From NCBI GenBank assembly GCA_036417435.1, contig CM070903.1:53978001-54042000 (forward strand): a stretch of DNA of 64,000 bases, in the 5' to 3' direction. This document shows, one piece after another, positions 34,881-47,591 of the stretch. The DNA comes from Inia geoffrensis (lineage: Eukaryota > Chordata > Mammalia > Artiodactyla > Iniidae). The position numbers and the translations under genes are program-made. Numbering within the stretch: the first letter of the stretch is position 1; each line of letters opens with the position of its first letter. Under the pieces are notes generated by a model that saw only the letters and a list, made by a program, of their open reading frames with translations, was not told the DNA's origin and made no database searches.

Positions 34881-35510
34881 AGTTGATCCTAATTAACTGT
34901 GGATTCTGTATTTGTGAATCTGCCTACTTGCTACAAACTTTTTGCAGCCTCAAAATCAATAGTCATGGTGCTTTCACAGTCAAGTGTGTTCATGTGCAGA
35001 GCAGAGTAGTCTGCTGCTCATGTTCCCAGCTCAGGTCACTAGGCGATGCTCTACATCCTTGTTTCAACTCTCATACTGTAAACAAGGGTCCTTTCCATGG
35101 TCTATTTAGTGCCCATTTTTCTTTTCTTTTCTTTTCTTTTTTTAACTTTACTGTTTAAAATAGCCCCCGTGTGTAGTGCAGAAGTGCTGTCTAGTGTTCC
35201 TGTGTGCAAGAAGGCTGTGATGTACCTTATGGAGAAAATATATGTGATAGATAAGGTTTGTTTAGAAGTGAGCTAGAGCACAGTTGACTGTGAGTTCAAT
35301 TTCAGCGTAAGTGAATGAACAGTAATATATTAAATAAATTGTCTTTAAACAGAAACAAAGTTATGTATTGATTGGTTGATAAGACTACTGTGACCAGAAG
35401 CTCACGGGAACCTAACTCTGTATTTCCCCTAGGAGCAATGGTTCAGTATTTGCTAATTCAGTGTTCATGGTGACTTTGAGAGAAACAACTATGAATAATG
35501 AGAATCAACG
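34881..35510 (+). mobile_element. Tigger-like (pogo/Tc1-mariner) DNA transposon fossil
   Basis: The ends are inverted: AGTTGATCCTAATTAACTG at 34881 and a CTATGAATAATGAGAATCAAC end at 35489-35509, flanked by TA-rich sequence. Inside, 35150-35345 recalls the N-terminal DNA-binding region of a Tigger transposase: a GTGCTGTCTAGTGTTCCTGT stretch, then AAGAAGGCTGTGATGT. It holds many stops. Only about 0.63 kb remains, so the bulk of the transposase gene is deleted. Confidence 0.7.
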
Positions 35511-36839
35511 GTATATATTGGAGAAGTGAGGGAATATTAGAGACATTTAATTACTATTTTTTGGGGAATGTTATTTATGTCCATAATGGGCTCTAGGTCC
35601 CAAATAGAGCATTAGGATGGGGGAGACCTGAAAGTTTCTGAGACATGTTTTCTTGACATAGGTCCATGGGTTAACTTCAGTGAGTCCCAAACACCATGAA
35701 ATGAAAGAGTATATTATGTATATATGTACATGTGTGGTTTTTCTTTTTCTCTACATGTGTGCATTTTTCTGGAGGTTTGGTCCAGAATTTCCAGTAGATT
35801 TTCAAAACTGTCCATGACTCAATTAAAAATTACTGCTCTGTGATGTAAGTGTGAGGCCTAGGACTGTGGTACTATATACAGAGCTTCAGCTGAGTAGGAA
35901 CTTGGATTTTGTCTGACAATGCCTAGCAAGGATGTGGCTTTGAGTTTGGTGGGAGATGGAGCTTGAATGGTCAATTGGGAACTCAAGGAAGAAAGATCAT
36001 GGAAACTTTTTTATCTGATCACACATAAAGGCTGCTCAGCCATGAAAGAAACGCCTGGGGAAGACAGCCTCTGAGACTCTATAAGGAACTTGGGGAGACA
36101 GGCCTTTCAGGCGTAGGTCCACTTTACAAAAATTGGAGGCTCAGAAAGTCCTTGGCATAAGAATTTTTTATGTAAATGTTTAGAGCTGACAATCTATATA
36201 TTTTAATTTAGAGTTAAATTTGAATATCAAGAAAACCAAATCTTGGTTTAGGAATTGGTGGTTTGCACAAGTGTTTTGTGGGTGGTGAATGGTTGCCCTG
36301 TGCCAATCTTTTGGCCCTTAGTGTACCATCTCCCATCCTTGTCCTTTCTGTCCAGAGTGCTTTTCATGATAGATAATCCCTAGGGGTGTGGGATACCAGA
36401 GGGCTTATGTTTACAGATGTGGTGAGGATGTTAAGAGAAATGTGGATCACAAATGGGATGAAATGCTTGTAGGTGCCCACAGAGAAAAGGCAAGTCACAT
36501 GGTTTTCTAGATCTCAGAAAAACTTAATCCTGGAGCTGAAGGAAAGACTCTTCTGTTCACTAATTGGTAGAAGTTCTCTAGCTGTCCTCTTCACTTGTCC
36601 CTATCTCATCTCTCTACAACTGAATAACCAACAAATAATTCATCTTTACCCAGCACCTTCATTGGACACATCAAATACATTAACCCTTTTGGACTAGCAG
36701 ATTCTATTTAGCAGACTACTTACTGCCTTAGTACCTCAAATAATGACTACATCTGTAGAAATTTTTTTACTCTTAAGCATATTCGTATATTAGAATAAAT
36801 TTATCCTGTGCAGGACAAGCAGATACATCCTGGAATGAT
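35511..36839. other. Unassigned DNA
   Basis: No gene or nameable repeat was seen. Confidence 0.5.
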
Positions 36840-37025
36840 TAGAGTGGCGATTAAGAACCCTGGCTCGAGGATTACTCAGCTATTTTTTACACCAAAAAAA
36901 CAGAATAATAATTCCCATCTCATACAGTTGTTGAGAGAATTAAATGTGATACTATAGCAAGAGGACCACTTAGCCCAGTGCCTATAGATACTCAGAGCTG
37001 GATATTTGTTAACTATCAATATACT
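36840..37025 (+). repeat. MIR SINE
   Basis: Good MIR order: TTAAGAACCCTGGCTCGAGG, 'attcccatctcatacagttg', TTGAGAGAATTAAATGTGAT, CCAGTGCCTATAGATACTC. It is one of the better-preserved MIRs in the window. Confidence 0.75.
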
Positions 37026-37059
37026 ATGATTATATTACTCATTCAATGACTTTCTGATT

Positions 37060-37195
37060 TTAACTATACATTTATGGAAGCTAAGATCCAACAAAGTCAA
37101 AGTACTTGCTCCAAATCACAGAACTAATTGGAGCTAAATTTGGGACAAGAACCCAAGACCCTGACTTACCGGAGGGTGGTCTTCTGTGTGAATCA
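37060..37195 (-). repeat. MIR SINE fragment, antisense
   Basis: Reverse-complement MIR phrases: ACTTGCTCCAAATCACAGAA, then a GGGACAAGAACCCAAGACC segment, then CCTGACTT. Confidence 0.6.
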
Positions 37196-37493
37196 CTATC
37201 AAATATACACATTTGTTTCAATTTGAGCATTTGCTCCCTGAATTTTGATAGTCCTGGTATGCTTTAATAAAATGGAGACCTGGACAAAGTCTCAGGGGAG
37301 CCTGCATCCTTTTAATTGAGGCTAGAGTTGTTTTGAAACCAATTGGTCTTGTTTTTATGGCCAAATATATCTGTAGATCATTAATGCTCTGAAAAAGACC
37401 ATTGTTATGGAAAAAATTGAAAAGCTCATTCCTCCCTCAGGCTAAAAATGAGGACTGTGGAACACATATCAGGCAATTATATCATTTATTCTT

Positions 37494-37712
37494 GTTTTTG
37501 TTTTTTTGTTTTTTTTTTCTGCGGTATGCGGGCCTCTCACTATTGTGGCCTCTCCCGTTGCGGAGCACAGGCTCCGGACACGCAGGCCCAGCGGCCATGG
37601 CTCACAGGCCCAGCCGCTCCACGGCATGTGGGATCTTCCCGGACCAGGGCATGAACCCACGTCCCCTGCATCGGCAGGCAGACTCTCAACCACTGCGCCA
37701 CCAGGGAAGCCC
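37494..37712 (-). mobile_element. CHR-2-type tRNA-derived SINE
   Basis: Complete minus-strand copy. The exact 16-bp duplication TATATCATTTATTCTT lies at 37478-37493 and 37713-37728. The T-rich tail is at 37494-37520. Confidence 0.93.
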
Positions 37713-37974
37713 TATATCATTTATTCTTAATTTACTGACTTTCTCCCTTCATAGGCATAACTTTCATGCTTGTAAATCAGAAAAACTCTTATAAGGTGGG
37801 AGAGCCCATGATGTTTGGTACATAACTGATTTATTAATTGTTATGCAACCTTAGTGATTGGTGCAACAGGGTGGCATATGGGTTATTTAAAGTTATACAC
37901 TGAAATATGACATTACATTTTCAAATATGCTTCACCATTGTTAATGAATTCAGATGTTCTTCCAGTGACGTTAG

Positions 37975-38115
37975 CATTATCCTCAGTTTATACATGGACA
38001 AACAGAGTTAATAACTAGCCCAAGGTCATGCTCCATATTACTAGATAGTTACGAGTAAGAACCAGAGTTCTTAGCTTTCATTTTAGAGTTTAGGCAATTT
38101 TCCCCATTGCTTCAA
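37975..38115 (-). repeat. MIR SINE fragment, antisense
   Basis: It contains ATTATCCTCAGTTTATACAT, then 'taactagcccaaggtcatgc', then AGTAAGAACCAGAGTTC, in reverse-MIR order. Confidence 0.65.
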
Positions 38116-38660
38116 TCATGATGGTAGAAAAGGAAAGGAATCTCTTTAAAACAAATTATTGCCGGTTGTTTTCCCTTTCACAACATGTGGGAATACAGCC
38201 TTTAAAGTTAAACCTACTCCTTAAGAGACGGTTTCCCACCTCTTAACCTTACTTTCTTAAGGTTAAAGTAAATAATGGTAGACAGGAGAGCTGTAGACAG
38301 TTGGAGACAGGACTATTCTTGTTCACTGACCAACATTTGGCACCCATATTAATTGCCAGTAACTCTTCCACTTATTGTTGACAGTCAAAGACAATAGGGC
38401 TCCCCATCTCCCCCTATTCTCTCTTCTCTAGAGGCCCTTTTAGATGCCCCGAGGGCAGGTGAAAGAACCCAAGGCCACTGATTTTTGGTAAGTATCCTTT
38501 TCTAAGAGCTCTTAGCATTAAGTTCCCCACTTCCCACCAGGTTTTGTACATTCTGAGTGTTTTATCTGACCAGCTCCTTTACACACACATTTTTAGGAGT
38601 CTATATGGTAAATAAAACTAAAGTCAATTATGCTCTCCTGAACCTAACATCCATTTATAA
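38116..38660. other. Unassigned DNA
   Basis: No gene or nameable repeat was seen. Confidence 0.5.
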
Positions 38661-39242
38661 TGAAGGGTAGCAGAATATGCCACTCCAAAACATGCCATTT
38701 TTGTCATAAGGAGTATTTTGAGGTGAAGGCAACTGACAAGAAGCAGATACAAGAAAAGCTCTCTGCTCTCCTTTTTCCTAAAAGCAGGACGTCGATTTGT
38801 AAAGGTGTCCCACCCTCAACCCCGCAAACAGGAAGGACACAATTTAATCCCAAGAGACAACTCTAGACCCCTACAGCCCAGAGAGGGCACCAGAGAAATC
38901 TACCTAACAAACCTTGTTAAAACTAGCCCTAATCTACCATTAATTTCCCCATATATTTGCCCTCCCACAGTTTGCCAGTCATTAGAAGCTCAAAGTCGTT
39001 TTCTTTTGCCTTGTCACTTCTTTAAAAATTTATGGTACTTTTGTGAAGATGCTATACAAGCCCAAGTTCTAACCATGCTTCCAGTTACTCATCTCTGGGT
39101 GTTCCCATGTGTACGCGGGATGCACATGTTAATAAACTTGTCTGTTTCTCTCTTGTTAACCTGTCTTTTGTTAGTCTAATTTCCAGGGCCTCAGCCAATG
39201 AACTTAAGATGGGTAGAGGGAAAACACTTTTTCCTTCCTACA
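38661..39242 (+). mobile_element. Solo endogenous retrovirus LTR
   Basis: About 582 bp begins TGAAGGGTAGCAG and ends CTTCCTACA. A poly(A) signal AATAAA lies at 39131-39136, followed by a T/G-rich stretch (TTGTCTGTTTCTCTCTTGTT), as expected in the R/U5 part of an LTR. The flanks ATAA and ATAC are consistent with a 4-bp target duplication with one change. No internal retroviral genes flank it, so it is a solo LTR. The 124-codon frame at 38805-39179 is a by-product. I believe it is an ERV1-like LTR; the exact family is not named. Confidence 0.65.
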
Positions 39243-39609
39243 ATACTCCAACACTAAATGCCAGTATATTAGGCAAAATGACTTCAGAGGTTAAGCAGTT
39301 TTCCTTCCTCATTTACTTTAATCTATAGCTGTCTCCTGTGTTCCTTTAGCCTTTCCATAGTCCAAATACCTTACACTTAAGGCCACGTTCACTACCAGTG
39401 CATACATATACTTCTCAAAGTTGAAATGCTTTAAAAGTTCAAGCCAAGTCAAATTCTCACAATTTATGGCTGTACCTCTTCTCACTGTGCCCTAATCCCT
39501 TCTCTTGACATTAAATGAAAAAAAAAAAAAAAAGATCTTCCTTTGGAAATACTTTTTAGCATTCCCTTAGGAAGAAGCAATTCATCTTAGTAGAAAAGTA
39601 CCAATTATG
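39243..39609. other. Unassigned DNA
   Basis: No gene or nameable repeat. A run of 17 A lies at about 39518-39534. Confidence 0.5.
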
Positions 39610-39765
39610 GAGTAAGACTACCCGAGTTTTAATTTAGCTTCTTTGGGCCTCAGACTCTTCATGCGTAAAATGGGGATATTAGGAGTATCCTCGTTATCAT
39701 GAAGATGTAATAAGATAATGCATAAAAAGATTTAACACAGACCTGAAACATAGTAAAAAATCAGC
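39610..39765 (+). repeat. MIR SINE
   Basis: It contains CTTCTTTGGGCCTCAGACTC, then TCATGCGTAAAATGGGGATA, then a GAAGATGTAATAAGATAATGC segment, then 'cagacctgaaacatagtaaa'. MIR order on the plus strand. Confidence 0.7.
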
Positions 39766-40539
39766 AAAACTGATTTTATTTATATGTTAAACATATACAG
39801 TTAAATGAATTTGATGATAATGATGACACAGCTCTGCCCTATGGCAATTATTTCAACTAGTTGTTATTCACTTGCATTAAATTTTTTAAAAGTTTCAAGA
39901 TTTAGAGGAATAGTTAAAATAATGAATGGCAGAGTCAATATTTGAAATTACTTCACTAGATTTAGAAGATGGGTTAAAATCAGTGAGATGTATTTTGACG
40001 GGAATAAATGAAAAGGTTTATACGTCAATTTAAATGATTGATGGGGCTGTCAAAAAGACCTAAAAGTTTTAATTCTCCAAAAGTCAATATCAAGATGAAC
40101 TGGTTAGGAAGTAAATATAATCTTGGAATGAGTTAATCAGAATTTGGTTTACAAGAAAGTTGTCCATTTTGGAAGTCATTCTCTGTGCTTGTTGTATCAC
40201 ACTGTGGGATTGTATTTTGTTCTGGGCTCTACGTTTTAACGGTAACATTGCAAACCAAAATAAAATATTTTACAAAATATAGTGCCCTTTGTCATATGAG
40301 AAACAGCTAGATGAACTGCTGTGATTTAGCTTCAAGACAAGGTAATTTAGATCATGCTTTGTTGTCTTCAAATATTTGAAGGGATACAATGTGAAAGACA
40401 TATTTACTGGTTATTCACTACTTTTCTAATAAATTCTAGTCATAAAAAATACATCCAAAAATGTCTTTTAAAATGCTCAGAAGTTATAATGTTTAAAGGT
40501 AAAGAAAAGAAGCCTCAGAGAGGCTAAATGATTTAGAAA
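39766..40539. other. Unassigned DNA
   Basis: No gene or nameable repeat was seen. Confidence 0.5.
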
Positions 40540-40746
40540 CAGAGATCCACAAACTTTTTCTGTAAAGGGCCAAATTGCTGGTGTTTTAGACTTTTTGGGT
40601 CATATGGTCTCAGTTTCAATACTCAGCTGTCATTGTTGTGTGAAAGCAGCAATAGACAATACATAAATAAACAGGTGTGGCTATGTTCCAGTGAAATTTT
40701 ATTTATAAAAATGGGCCCCAGGCTCTCTTTGGTTTGTGAACCCCTG
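40540..40746. repeat. hAT-Charlie-type MITE
   Basis: Inverted ends CAGAGATCCACAAAC and GTTTGTGAACCCCTG. The interior has TCTGTAAAGGGCCAAATTGC, then a GGTCATATGGTCTC segment, then GAAAGCAGCAATAGACAATA. This is a common short non-autonomous hAT family in mammals (MER33/MER58-like; name uncertain). Confidence 0.75.
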
Positions 40747-42048
40747 ACTCAGGGATTTAACCACATATATATATAATGGTAGAGAAGAGCTGTAAAATTC
40801 AGAATCTTCAGTTCTACAAAAATAATGAGTCATTTAACAAGAGTTAAAATTGTAAACTTCCAACTCAGGAAATTTTCGATCGTATCTGACCATTTGTTGG
40901 GGTTATTTATTCATTCACTCATTTATTCTAAAAACATTGAGTGTGTACAAGAATTTCAACACATTTCTGATTTTATCTCATTGGCTGGAACTGTGTCACA
41001 TGGCCATACATACCTTGATCAATCCTGGAAAAGTAATATTTTACACATCAAATCTAAGTTCAAATCAAGGAAGAATTAGGAATAATATTGAGTAGGAAAT
41101 TAACAATACGTGCCACATTAAAAAGTAGTAAGTTAAGTGATAGGAGTATATATGAAATCAAATGGGGAAATTTATCAATATTGTACTAGATAGATTTCAG
41201 GGAAGATCACCAGAGGAGGTTAAAAGGGAGTCATGCATTGATAAAAATATTGAAAATATGACAGTAAAAGATTTAAAAAATTCTCATATTTCATGATTTG
41301 GAGGATTAGCCAGATAACTATAATACCTGGAGCAACTTAAAAGTTTAATTTATCTTTTCTTAAACTCTTTCTGAATGTTATCCAGTGAGAATGGTCCACT
41401 TACAATGTTTAAACATTTCATAAGTCACATTTAGCCAGGAATAAGGAGAATTAAAGTAATGCTTCACATTTAATTTTGAATTTTACAGCACCATGTTTTT
41501 CTTGCAAAAGACAATTGATTAAACAGACACATTTAACTGTGCTTCCTCTAGAAACCAATATAAAATGACAGGTAAAGGAATTTTATTTTATTTCATATGG
41601 CATATAGCCACAAAGAGTAAAAGAAGTAGAAAGCAGAACACCAGTGTTCAGCTGCTAGGTACCTGCATGGTATCTAGCTGGGGCTTACCCTGATCAGTCC
41701 AGCATCTTTTCTGATTGGTTGACTCCCATAACATACCCGTTATTAAACATTTTATCATAATTAAACACTATATCATTCCGGTGGTAGGAACTGGGGAAGC
41801 TGAAAGAGGAGTTCTAATTGAGTCACTCTGAAAAAGCTTAATTCTAAGCCGGCAGTGAGGGAGAAAAAGAAGCAACATGATTTATATCATAGAACCTCTA
41901 ATAGGTTCAGGAACTGGCATCACCTGCTAACTCTGGGGTAGGGATGAATGTGGGATGAAAAGAGGATTTGTGGAGTGACTTAAGAAGTAGAGAGACCCAC
42001 AGATCCTCAATTACACTCCATATGGCTGAACAACTGCCTCTCTCCAAA
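40747..42048. other. Unassigned DNA
   Basis: No gene was seen. A weak L2-like phrase occurs near 40905-40960. Confidence 0.45.
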
Positions 42049-42416
42049 TGTTACGGACTGAACTGTGCCCCCCACAAATTCATATGTTGAAGTCCTCACC
42101 CCAATGTGACTATATATGGAGATAGGGCCTTTAAAGAGGTAATTAAGGTTAAGTGGGGTTAAGGGGTAGGACTAGTGTCCTTACAAAAAGAGGAGGAGAG
42201 ATCAGGAGTGTATTCTCGGACGAAAGGCTGAGACAAGGACACGGTGAACAGCCAGCTGTCTGAAAGTCAGGGAGAGAGGCCTCAGGAAAAACCAACTTTA
42301 CTGGCCCCTTGAGCTTGAACTTACAGCTTGCTAAGTTGGAAGAAAATAAATTTCTGTTGTTTAGGACACCCAGTCTGTGGTATTGTCATGGCAGTGTGAG
42401 CTAACTACACTGAACA
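42049..42416 (+). mobile_element. ERVL-MaLR LTR (MST/MLT1-like)
   Basis: It begins TGTTACGGACTGAACTGTGC, then has CAAATTCATATGTTGAAGTC, a GGGCCTTTAAAGAGGTAATTA segment, AAATAAATTTCTGTTGTTTA and CACCCAGTCTGTGGTATTG near the end. This is the standard order of mammalian MaLR LTRs. No internal region was seen, so it is solo. Confidence 0.8.
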
Positions 42417-42774
42417 AGACAGAAGATTATAGGTTTATTCTCTGAGAAGGGTAAAACAAAAGGTCTTTGTATAGATGAGCAGCTATAGTTGAGAGCAGGT
42501 TATGGTTAGGAGTCGTCAATGTTTACATAAGGACTGTAGAGAACCCCTTAGCCCTCTTTCCTCACTCAGTTTCCAGAATGTTGGCAGGCAGACATATGTC
42601 TGGAATATTCTCTCCTGTAAATTTTTACCAGACCAAGAGAAAGATCTAAAATACTAAAATTCAGAGTCTCCCAATAAAACAGTACAGCCAGATCTTCACA
42701 CAGCACAGTCTGCGATAGAAAAAACTAACTATCCCTGTGTGCTTCCCCGAAATCTTTTAATCTACCTCTTATAA

Positions 42775-44200
42775 TATGAATAAAGAATAAAATGAACAAG
42801 AAGCAGATAGCATACAGATTGAAGGAAACTTTAATATAAGTTTTATTACAATGCTCAGAGTTAGGAAAAACATTGCATCCATGAAAAAATAATAAAATGC
42901 TATATAAAATAGAATAATTGTTCTTAAAAATTATAAAAAGCAGAAATAGAAACTTCAGAAAATGTTTTGAAAGATAAAAGAAATTCTCACAGAAAGTAGA
43001 GCAAAAGAAAACACGCCTTTTTTTTTTCAAAACCCTAAGCCATTGAAAAAATTTTTAAATAAATGAAATGAATTAGAGGCCCATTTTAGGAGATTCAATA
43101 TCTGACTAATAGGAAACCCAGAGAGAAAGAATGGAAAAACTAGAAAGTAGAAAATCATTAATAATTCAAGAAAATTTCCCAGAAATGAAGGATATGAATT
43201 TCTAGATTACGGCCAGCACAGCAGCTGAAAATCAGTAGACGCAAAGGCATTGAACTGTAAAATTTCAGGACTTCAGGGATGAGGAAAAGATTGTAAAAGC
43301 TTCCATGATCAGGAATTAGAAAGGATTTTGATGTCTCAAAATAATACTTAAGATACAGGACAATGGAGAAATGCCTTTGAAATGTGGAGGAAAATTATTC
43401 TGAATCAATTAACACCATGCCACTGAAACTGCCAGTCAAGTATGAGGGTAGTCTACAGATTTTTTCAGATGTGCAACCTCCCTAACAATTTGTTTCCCAT
43501 GCTCTCTTTCTGACAAAGCCCTTGGAAAAGTTGCTTCACCCTAATGGAAGGGTAAAGCAAGAAAGAGGAAAGCATGAGATGCAGAGAATGGGAGCTTCAG
43601 CTCAGGAGAGAGGATAGGATTTCTCTAGGTTTAAATTGAAGGTAGATCTTAGGATGATGGCATTTCTAAGGCATACAGCATAACCAATCCAGTTGGAGCA
43701 GATCAGCAGCCTCTGAAGAGTTGTCTGCAAGAACTTGATATAATCCTAATGAATTTGGAACAACTCAGGGAGAGTAAGGGCATAGAAAACCAAGTCAGTA
43801 AAAAAGTAGTACACTTAACAGCAAGAAGGTATACAGAAGGTTGTTCAAGAAAGCAAACATAATTCTAGTATAAAATATAGCACAGTCAACATTTACAAAA
43901 ATATAATGATGTGAACCCTGAATACTGATCTAAGTAATGTTATAACTCTCAAGTATGGGGAAATTTGTACAGTAAGGAAGGTTAGAGGGTGAAAAAAAAG
44001 AATGCTAAATCCACATTTCCCCTAGTGGGAAATTAATAAATTGATGCTTAAAAATTGCTTTAAAGCTACCAATATAACAATGTTTATTGTTAAATGAAGG
44101 GAAATAAACACAAGTGAGTGCTGAAAGCGAACACTGAGGTGTGGCAAATGCAGGAGACAGGGAGGACAGAACATTTCAATAATTCTTATGGAAATGTTTG
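42775..44200 (+). mobile_element. HAL1 (half-L1) fossil, sense
   Basis: ORF1-like sequence runs in order: TTCAATATCTGACTAATAGG at 43094, AAGAAAATTTCCCAGAAATG near 43168, GGGATGAGGAAAAGATTGTA near 43276, TCAAGTATGAGGGTAG near 43436, and the tail toward 44200. HAL1 elements are L1 relatives that lack ORF2, and no ORF2 sequence follows here. The left edge is approximate. No open frame survives. Confidence 0.65.
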
Positions 44201-46604
44201 GCCCATTAAACCATTTGTATATATATTTCTGTTGAACATAAAAATTACAAATTTAGGAACAGCTAACAATGGTTATATTTTATAATAGTATTTTCACTTG
44301 AGTTCACCTGAGTTACATTGTCTTACTGTTGCAAACCCTAAAAGTAAATTAATCTTGGTATTTGCTATCTACATTTGAGGAATGTCGTGTTTTATTTATA
44401 ATTAGATGCTTTAGCCTTTATAAAATGTAATTATTTTCAAAAGTTATTTATGGCCTAGCCAGCATAGGAATGCACTGCATTTTAAAAGCCCTTTACATCA
44501 CTAAACTCTCATCATATCAAAGGCTAAGATAAATTTGAGGCATCCGTACCTTTGTAGGCAACCTCAGAATGTGCTGATGTTGCATGCAATAGAGAAAAAG
44601 TCAGCCACCCTCACTCCCAGTACAGAGAAATGAGCGATAAGTGACTATGTAATTATATTTTCTCACCTCACCAGAAAATTTAACTTCAAACAATATTTAC
44701 CAGACTTGAGGAGACTTGCTGACGCTTTGCTCACTTCTATAAAACACATAAAATCTTTATCTGCAGGTTTCCTAAATGACTTCCATTGCTCCTTGTTTAT
44801 TTGAAGCTCTAGTTCACATGTTTCTCTCTTGATTTTAAATCTCATTTGAAAATATTTTCTCCTCACCTTATTATCGGTTTCCTTTTTTTTTTTTCCTTCA
44901 CTTGTTTTATTATTTCTAAACATTTCACTGAGCTTTTTGACAGTTTGTACGAGAGATGATTTGCTGTTTCAGTAAATTCCTTGCTGGAATTTAGAGTACA
45001 GAAAAAAATCACAGAACTGTTAAAAGATAATGTTGTACAAGCTATTGGTATAGAAAAGTTGAAGCAAAAGCCTTGCCTGCTCCCCTTGTTGCTTCCCTTT
45101 CCCCCACCCTCTCTAGCATATATCTTCCTCATCTTCCCTGGACGTTGCAACTCATAAAATTCCAAAAATCATCATTTTTTTTTTCTGATTAAGGAAATGA
45201 CTTACTGCTCCTGTTATTTTACCATGAAATGAGAAACAATAAAACAAAACTCTAACAAAAATCAATGAATTTAAGACACTGACAGGAAATGACAGCCTGT
45301 TGAAAGAGGTCAAGCTTCTTATCCTGATATCAATATACTGAAAGACTTTCCAAGCCGTTCTGGCCTTTTCTATTCCTCTAACACACATACATGCAGAGCC
45401 ACACACAACGACATATCTTTAAGCATCACCACATAGACCACTGGGTAAATGCCCCAGTTTTCTACATCCATGTAGATGTATTACCTTTGATCTGAGCCAG
45501 AAGTTTTACCTATGTTGCATTTGAATTCCAATATATGGAAAGAAAGCAAGTAGGTGTTGGCAGGACCTATGTCCCCTTAATAAGCTTTTCACTATCAGTT
45601 TGCCAAAAATGTAACACTGTAAACCAGTTACTATCTCAACAAGGAAGCATGCTCTTCCGGCAGACCACTGAGTCAACTCAATAGCTCAAGCATGTTTAAC
45701 AAAAAGGATACAGTAGGGATTTGCTACCTCTTGGCATTTCTGATACTGCCCTCATTTCCTACTGGCTTTTCCCAGCATGCAGTTTGGTGGCAGAGAAGTC
45801 CGATTGCTGGTAATCTACCAAAGAAGTGCCACCTGCTTCCTCTCACCGTTTTAGGAGAGCAAATGGCCAAAGCTCAGCCAATTGAACTGTATCAAGATAC
45901 ACTTTGAATCTTCAGCAAGTGATGCAAAAAGAGAAGAATGGGTTGGAGTTTCCTCTTCACAGAGGCAGTGGCCTGATCAGCCTATTCCCTGTCCAGCCTC
46001 TGAAGCTTTCTTGGCTCTTCCAGGCTAGTTCTAGTCCAATTCTGTGGTCTTCCCGTCTCCACTATGCATCCTAACTATCTTAAACCCTCTTTTGCTTAGG
46101 TTAGCTGGCACCAGTTTCTGTTTTTACAGTCAAAAACTCCTAAGTGATACAAAAGACATTTTGCAAGGAATCTAGGAAAATACAGTTAACATGTACTATT
46201 CCATATTGTGAAAACTACCCTTTGTTACCACATGTTCCTGCAAAAAAGAAAAAGTTATGTTGATATTAATCTTCAGAAGGAGAAGGTAGCGATACAATCT
46301 TTTTCATGGGCCGAAAGAACAGAACTGGAAGTACATCCCTTTTTTTCTTAGGCTGGGCCCAACTTTTCTCTACTTTTTTAATGATGCAGTATCTCATTCA
46401 CTTATTGAGATATTCATTAGTGGTTATTTGTGTTCTGCTTGGGACAGAAAACTAACCTGTAGATTTCCATTGAAATTGCAGTGGTCTTAGAAATGAGCTA
46501 ACATGTGGCCTCTTGTGATATCTAGTCCAGCATAGCTCAGTCCTAGTGTATTAGCACTGCTGAGAGAGAAGCAGCTATTTCTCCTGCTTTCTATTTCCCC
46601 TAGA
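44201..46604. other. Unassigned DNA
   Basis: No gene was seen. The frames at 44663-45406 and 45692-45907 have no family resemblance. The stretch at about 45700-46150 has a repeat-like feel (LTR or DNA transposon) that I cannot name. Confidence 0.45.
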
Positions 46605-46700
46605 TGTGAGATCACGGGCAGGCCATTTCTCCTCTTGGGCCTCAATGTCCATGTTTTCAAATGAGTTCTAGCATTTTATGATTCTGTAATTCAGTAATTT
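46605..46700 (+). repeat. MIR-like fragment
   Basis: It contains GGCCATTTCTCCTCTTGGGC, then CTCAATGTCCATGTTTTCAA, then a 'atgattctgtaattcag' segment, in MIR order. Confidence 0.55.
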
Positions 46701-47179
46701 CAACAAGGTTATTTCAATAAATACAAACATCTGTAATTACAGATTACGGATGAGAGTGGCATACTTGTATCACTCTGCGTGCAGATTTTTGTTCAATTTT
46801 ATATCAATTTAACATTTGTTATGGGGGGAGGGGGAGCCTATTTCACACACCAAAATAGCTAATAGGTGACCACACAATTTTAGGTGAATGGACATATGCA
46901 ATCCTGAATTTAATGATTATAACTTAATAATAATGATAGTAATAACAGCACCAAGCTACACACTTTTAATTAACAACCCAGCTACAATAAGTTGTCTACG
47001 AATAGATATTTTAAGAGTAGCTGTGTTATGAGATTTCTATAAAAATCAATTACCCTGGCTGCATAAGTCAATGAATCTGTTTCTAATTGTTAAAAATTAA
47101 CATTTTCTTCCATTTGATTTTTATGATTGCCAAAGTTATTTTTCACACATTTAAGAGTCAAGTGGTTCTGAAATTCTTT
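46701..47179. other. Unassigned DNA
   Basis: No gene or nameable repeat was seen. Confidence 0.5.
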
Positions 47180-47591
47180 CCAAGAGAAAGACAAATACCG
47201 TATGCTAACACATATATATGGAATTTAAGGAAAAAAAATGTCATGAAGAACCTAGGGATAAGACAGGAATAAAGACACAGACCTACTAGAGAACGGACTT
47301 GAGGATATGGGGAGGGGGAAAGGTGAGCTGTGACAAAGTGAGAGGGAGGCATGGACATATATACACTACCAAACGAAGGTAGATAGCTAGTGGGAAGCAG
47401 CCGCATAGCACAGGGAGATCAGCTCAGTGCTTTGTGACCACCTGGAGGGGTGGGAGGGAGGGAGACACGAGAGGGAAGAGATATGGGAACATATGTATAT
47501 GTATAACCGATTCACTTTGTTATAAAGCAGAAACTAACACACCATTGTAAAGCAATTATACCCCAACAAAGATATTAAAAAAAAAAAAGAA
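47180..47591 (+). mobile_element. 5'-truncated young L1 3' end, sense
   Basis: It starts at AGAGAAAGACAAATACCGTA (end of ORF2). It continues through the same 3' UTR found at 1807-2260 and 11532-12000 (AGTGGGAAGCAGCCGCATAG, AACACACCATTGTAAAGCAA) and ends in an A run at 47577-47591. No clear target duplication was found. Confidence 0.85.

Noticed and set aside
38660..39328. Frames of 68-124 codons
   Set aside because: They lie in the solo LTR, which has no gag, pol or env similarity.
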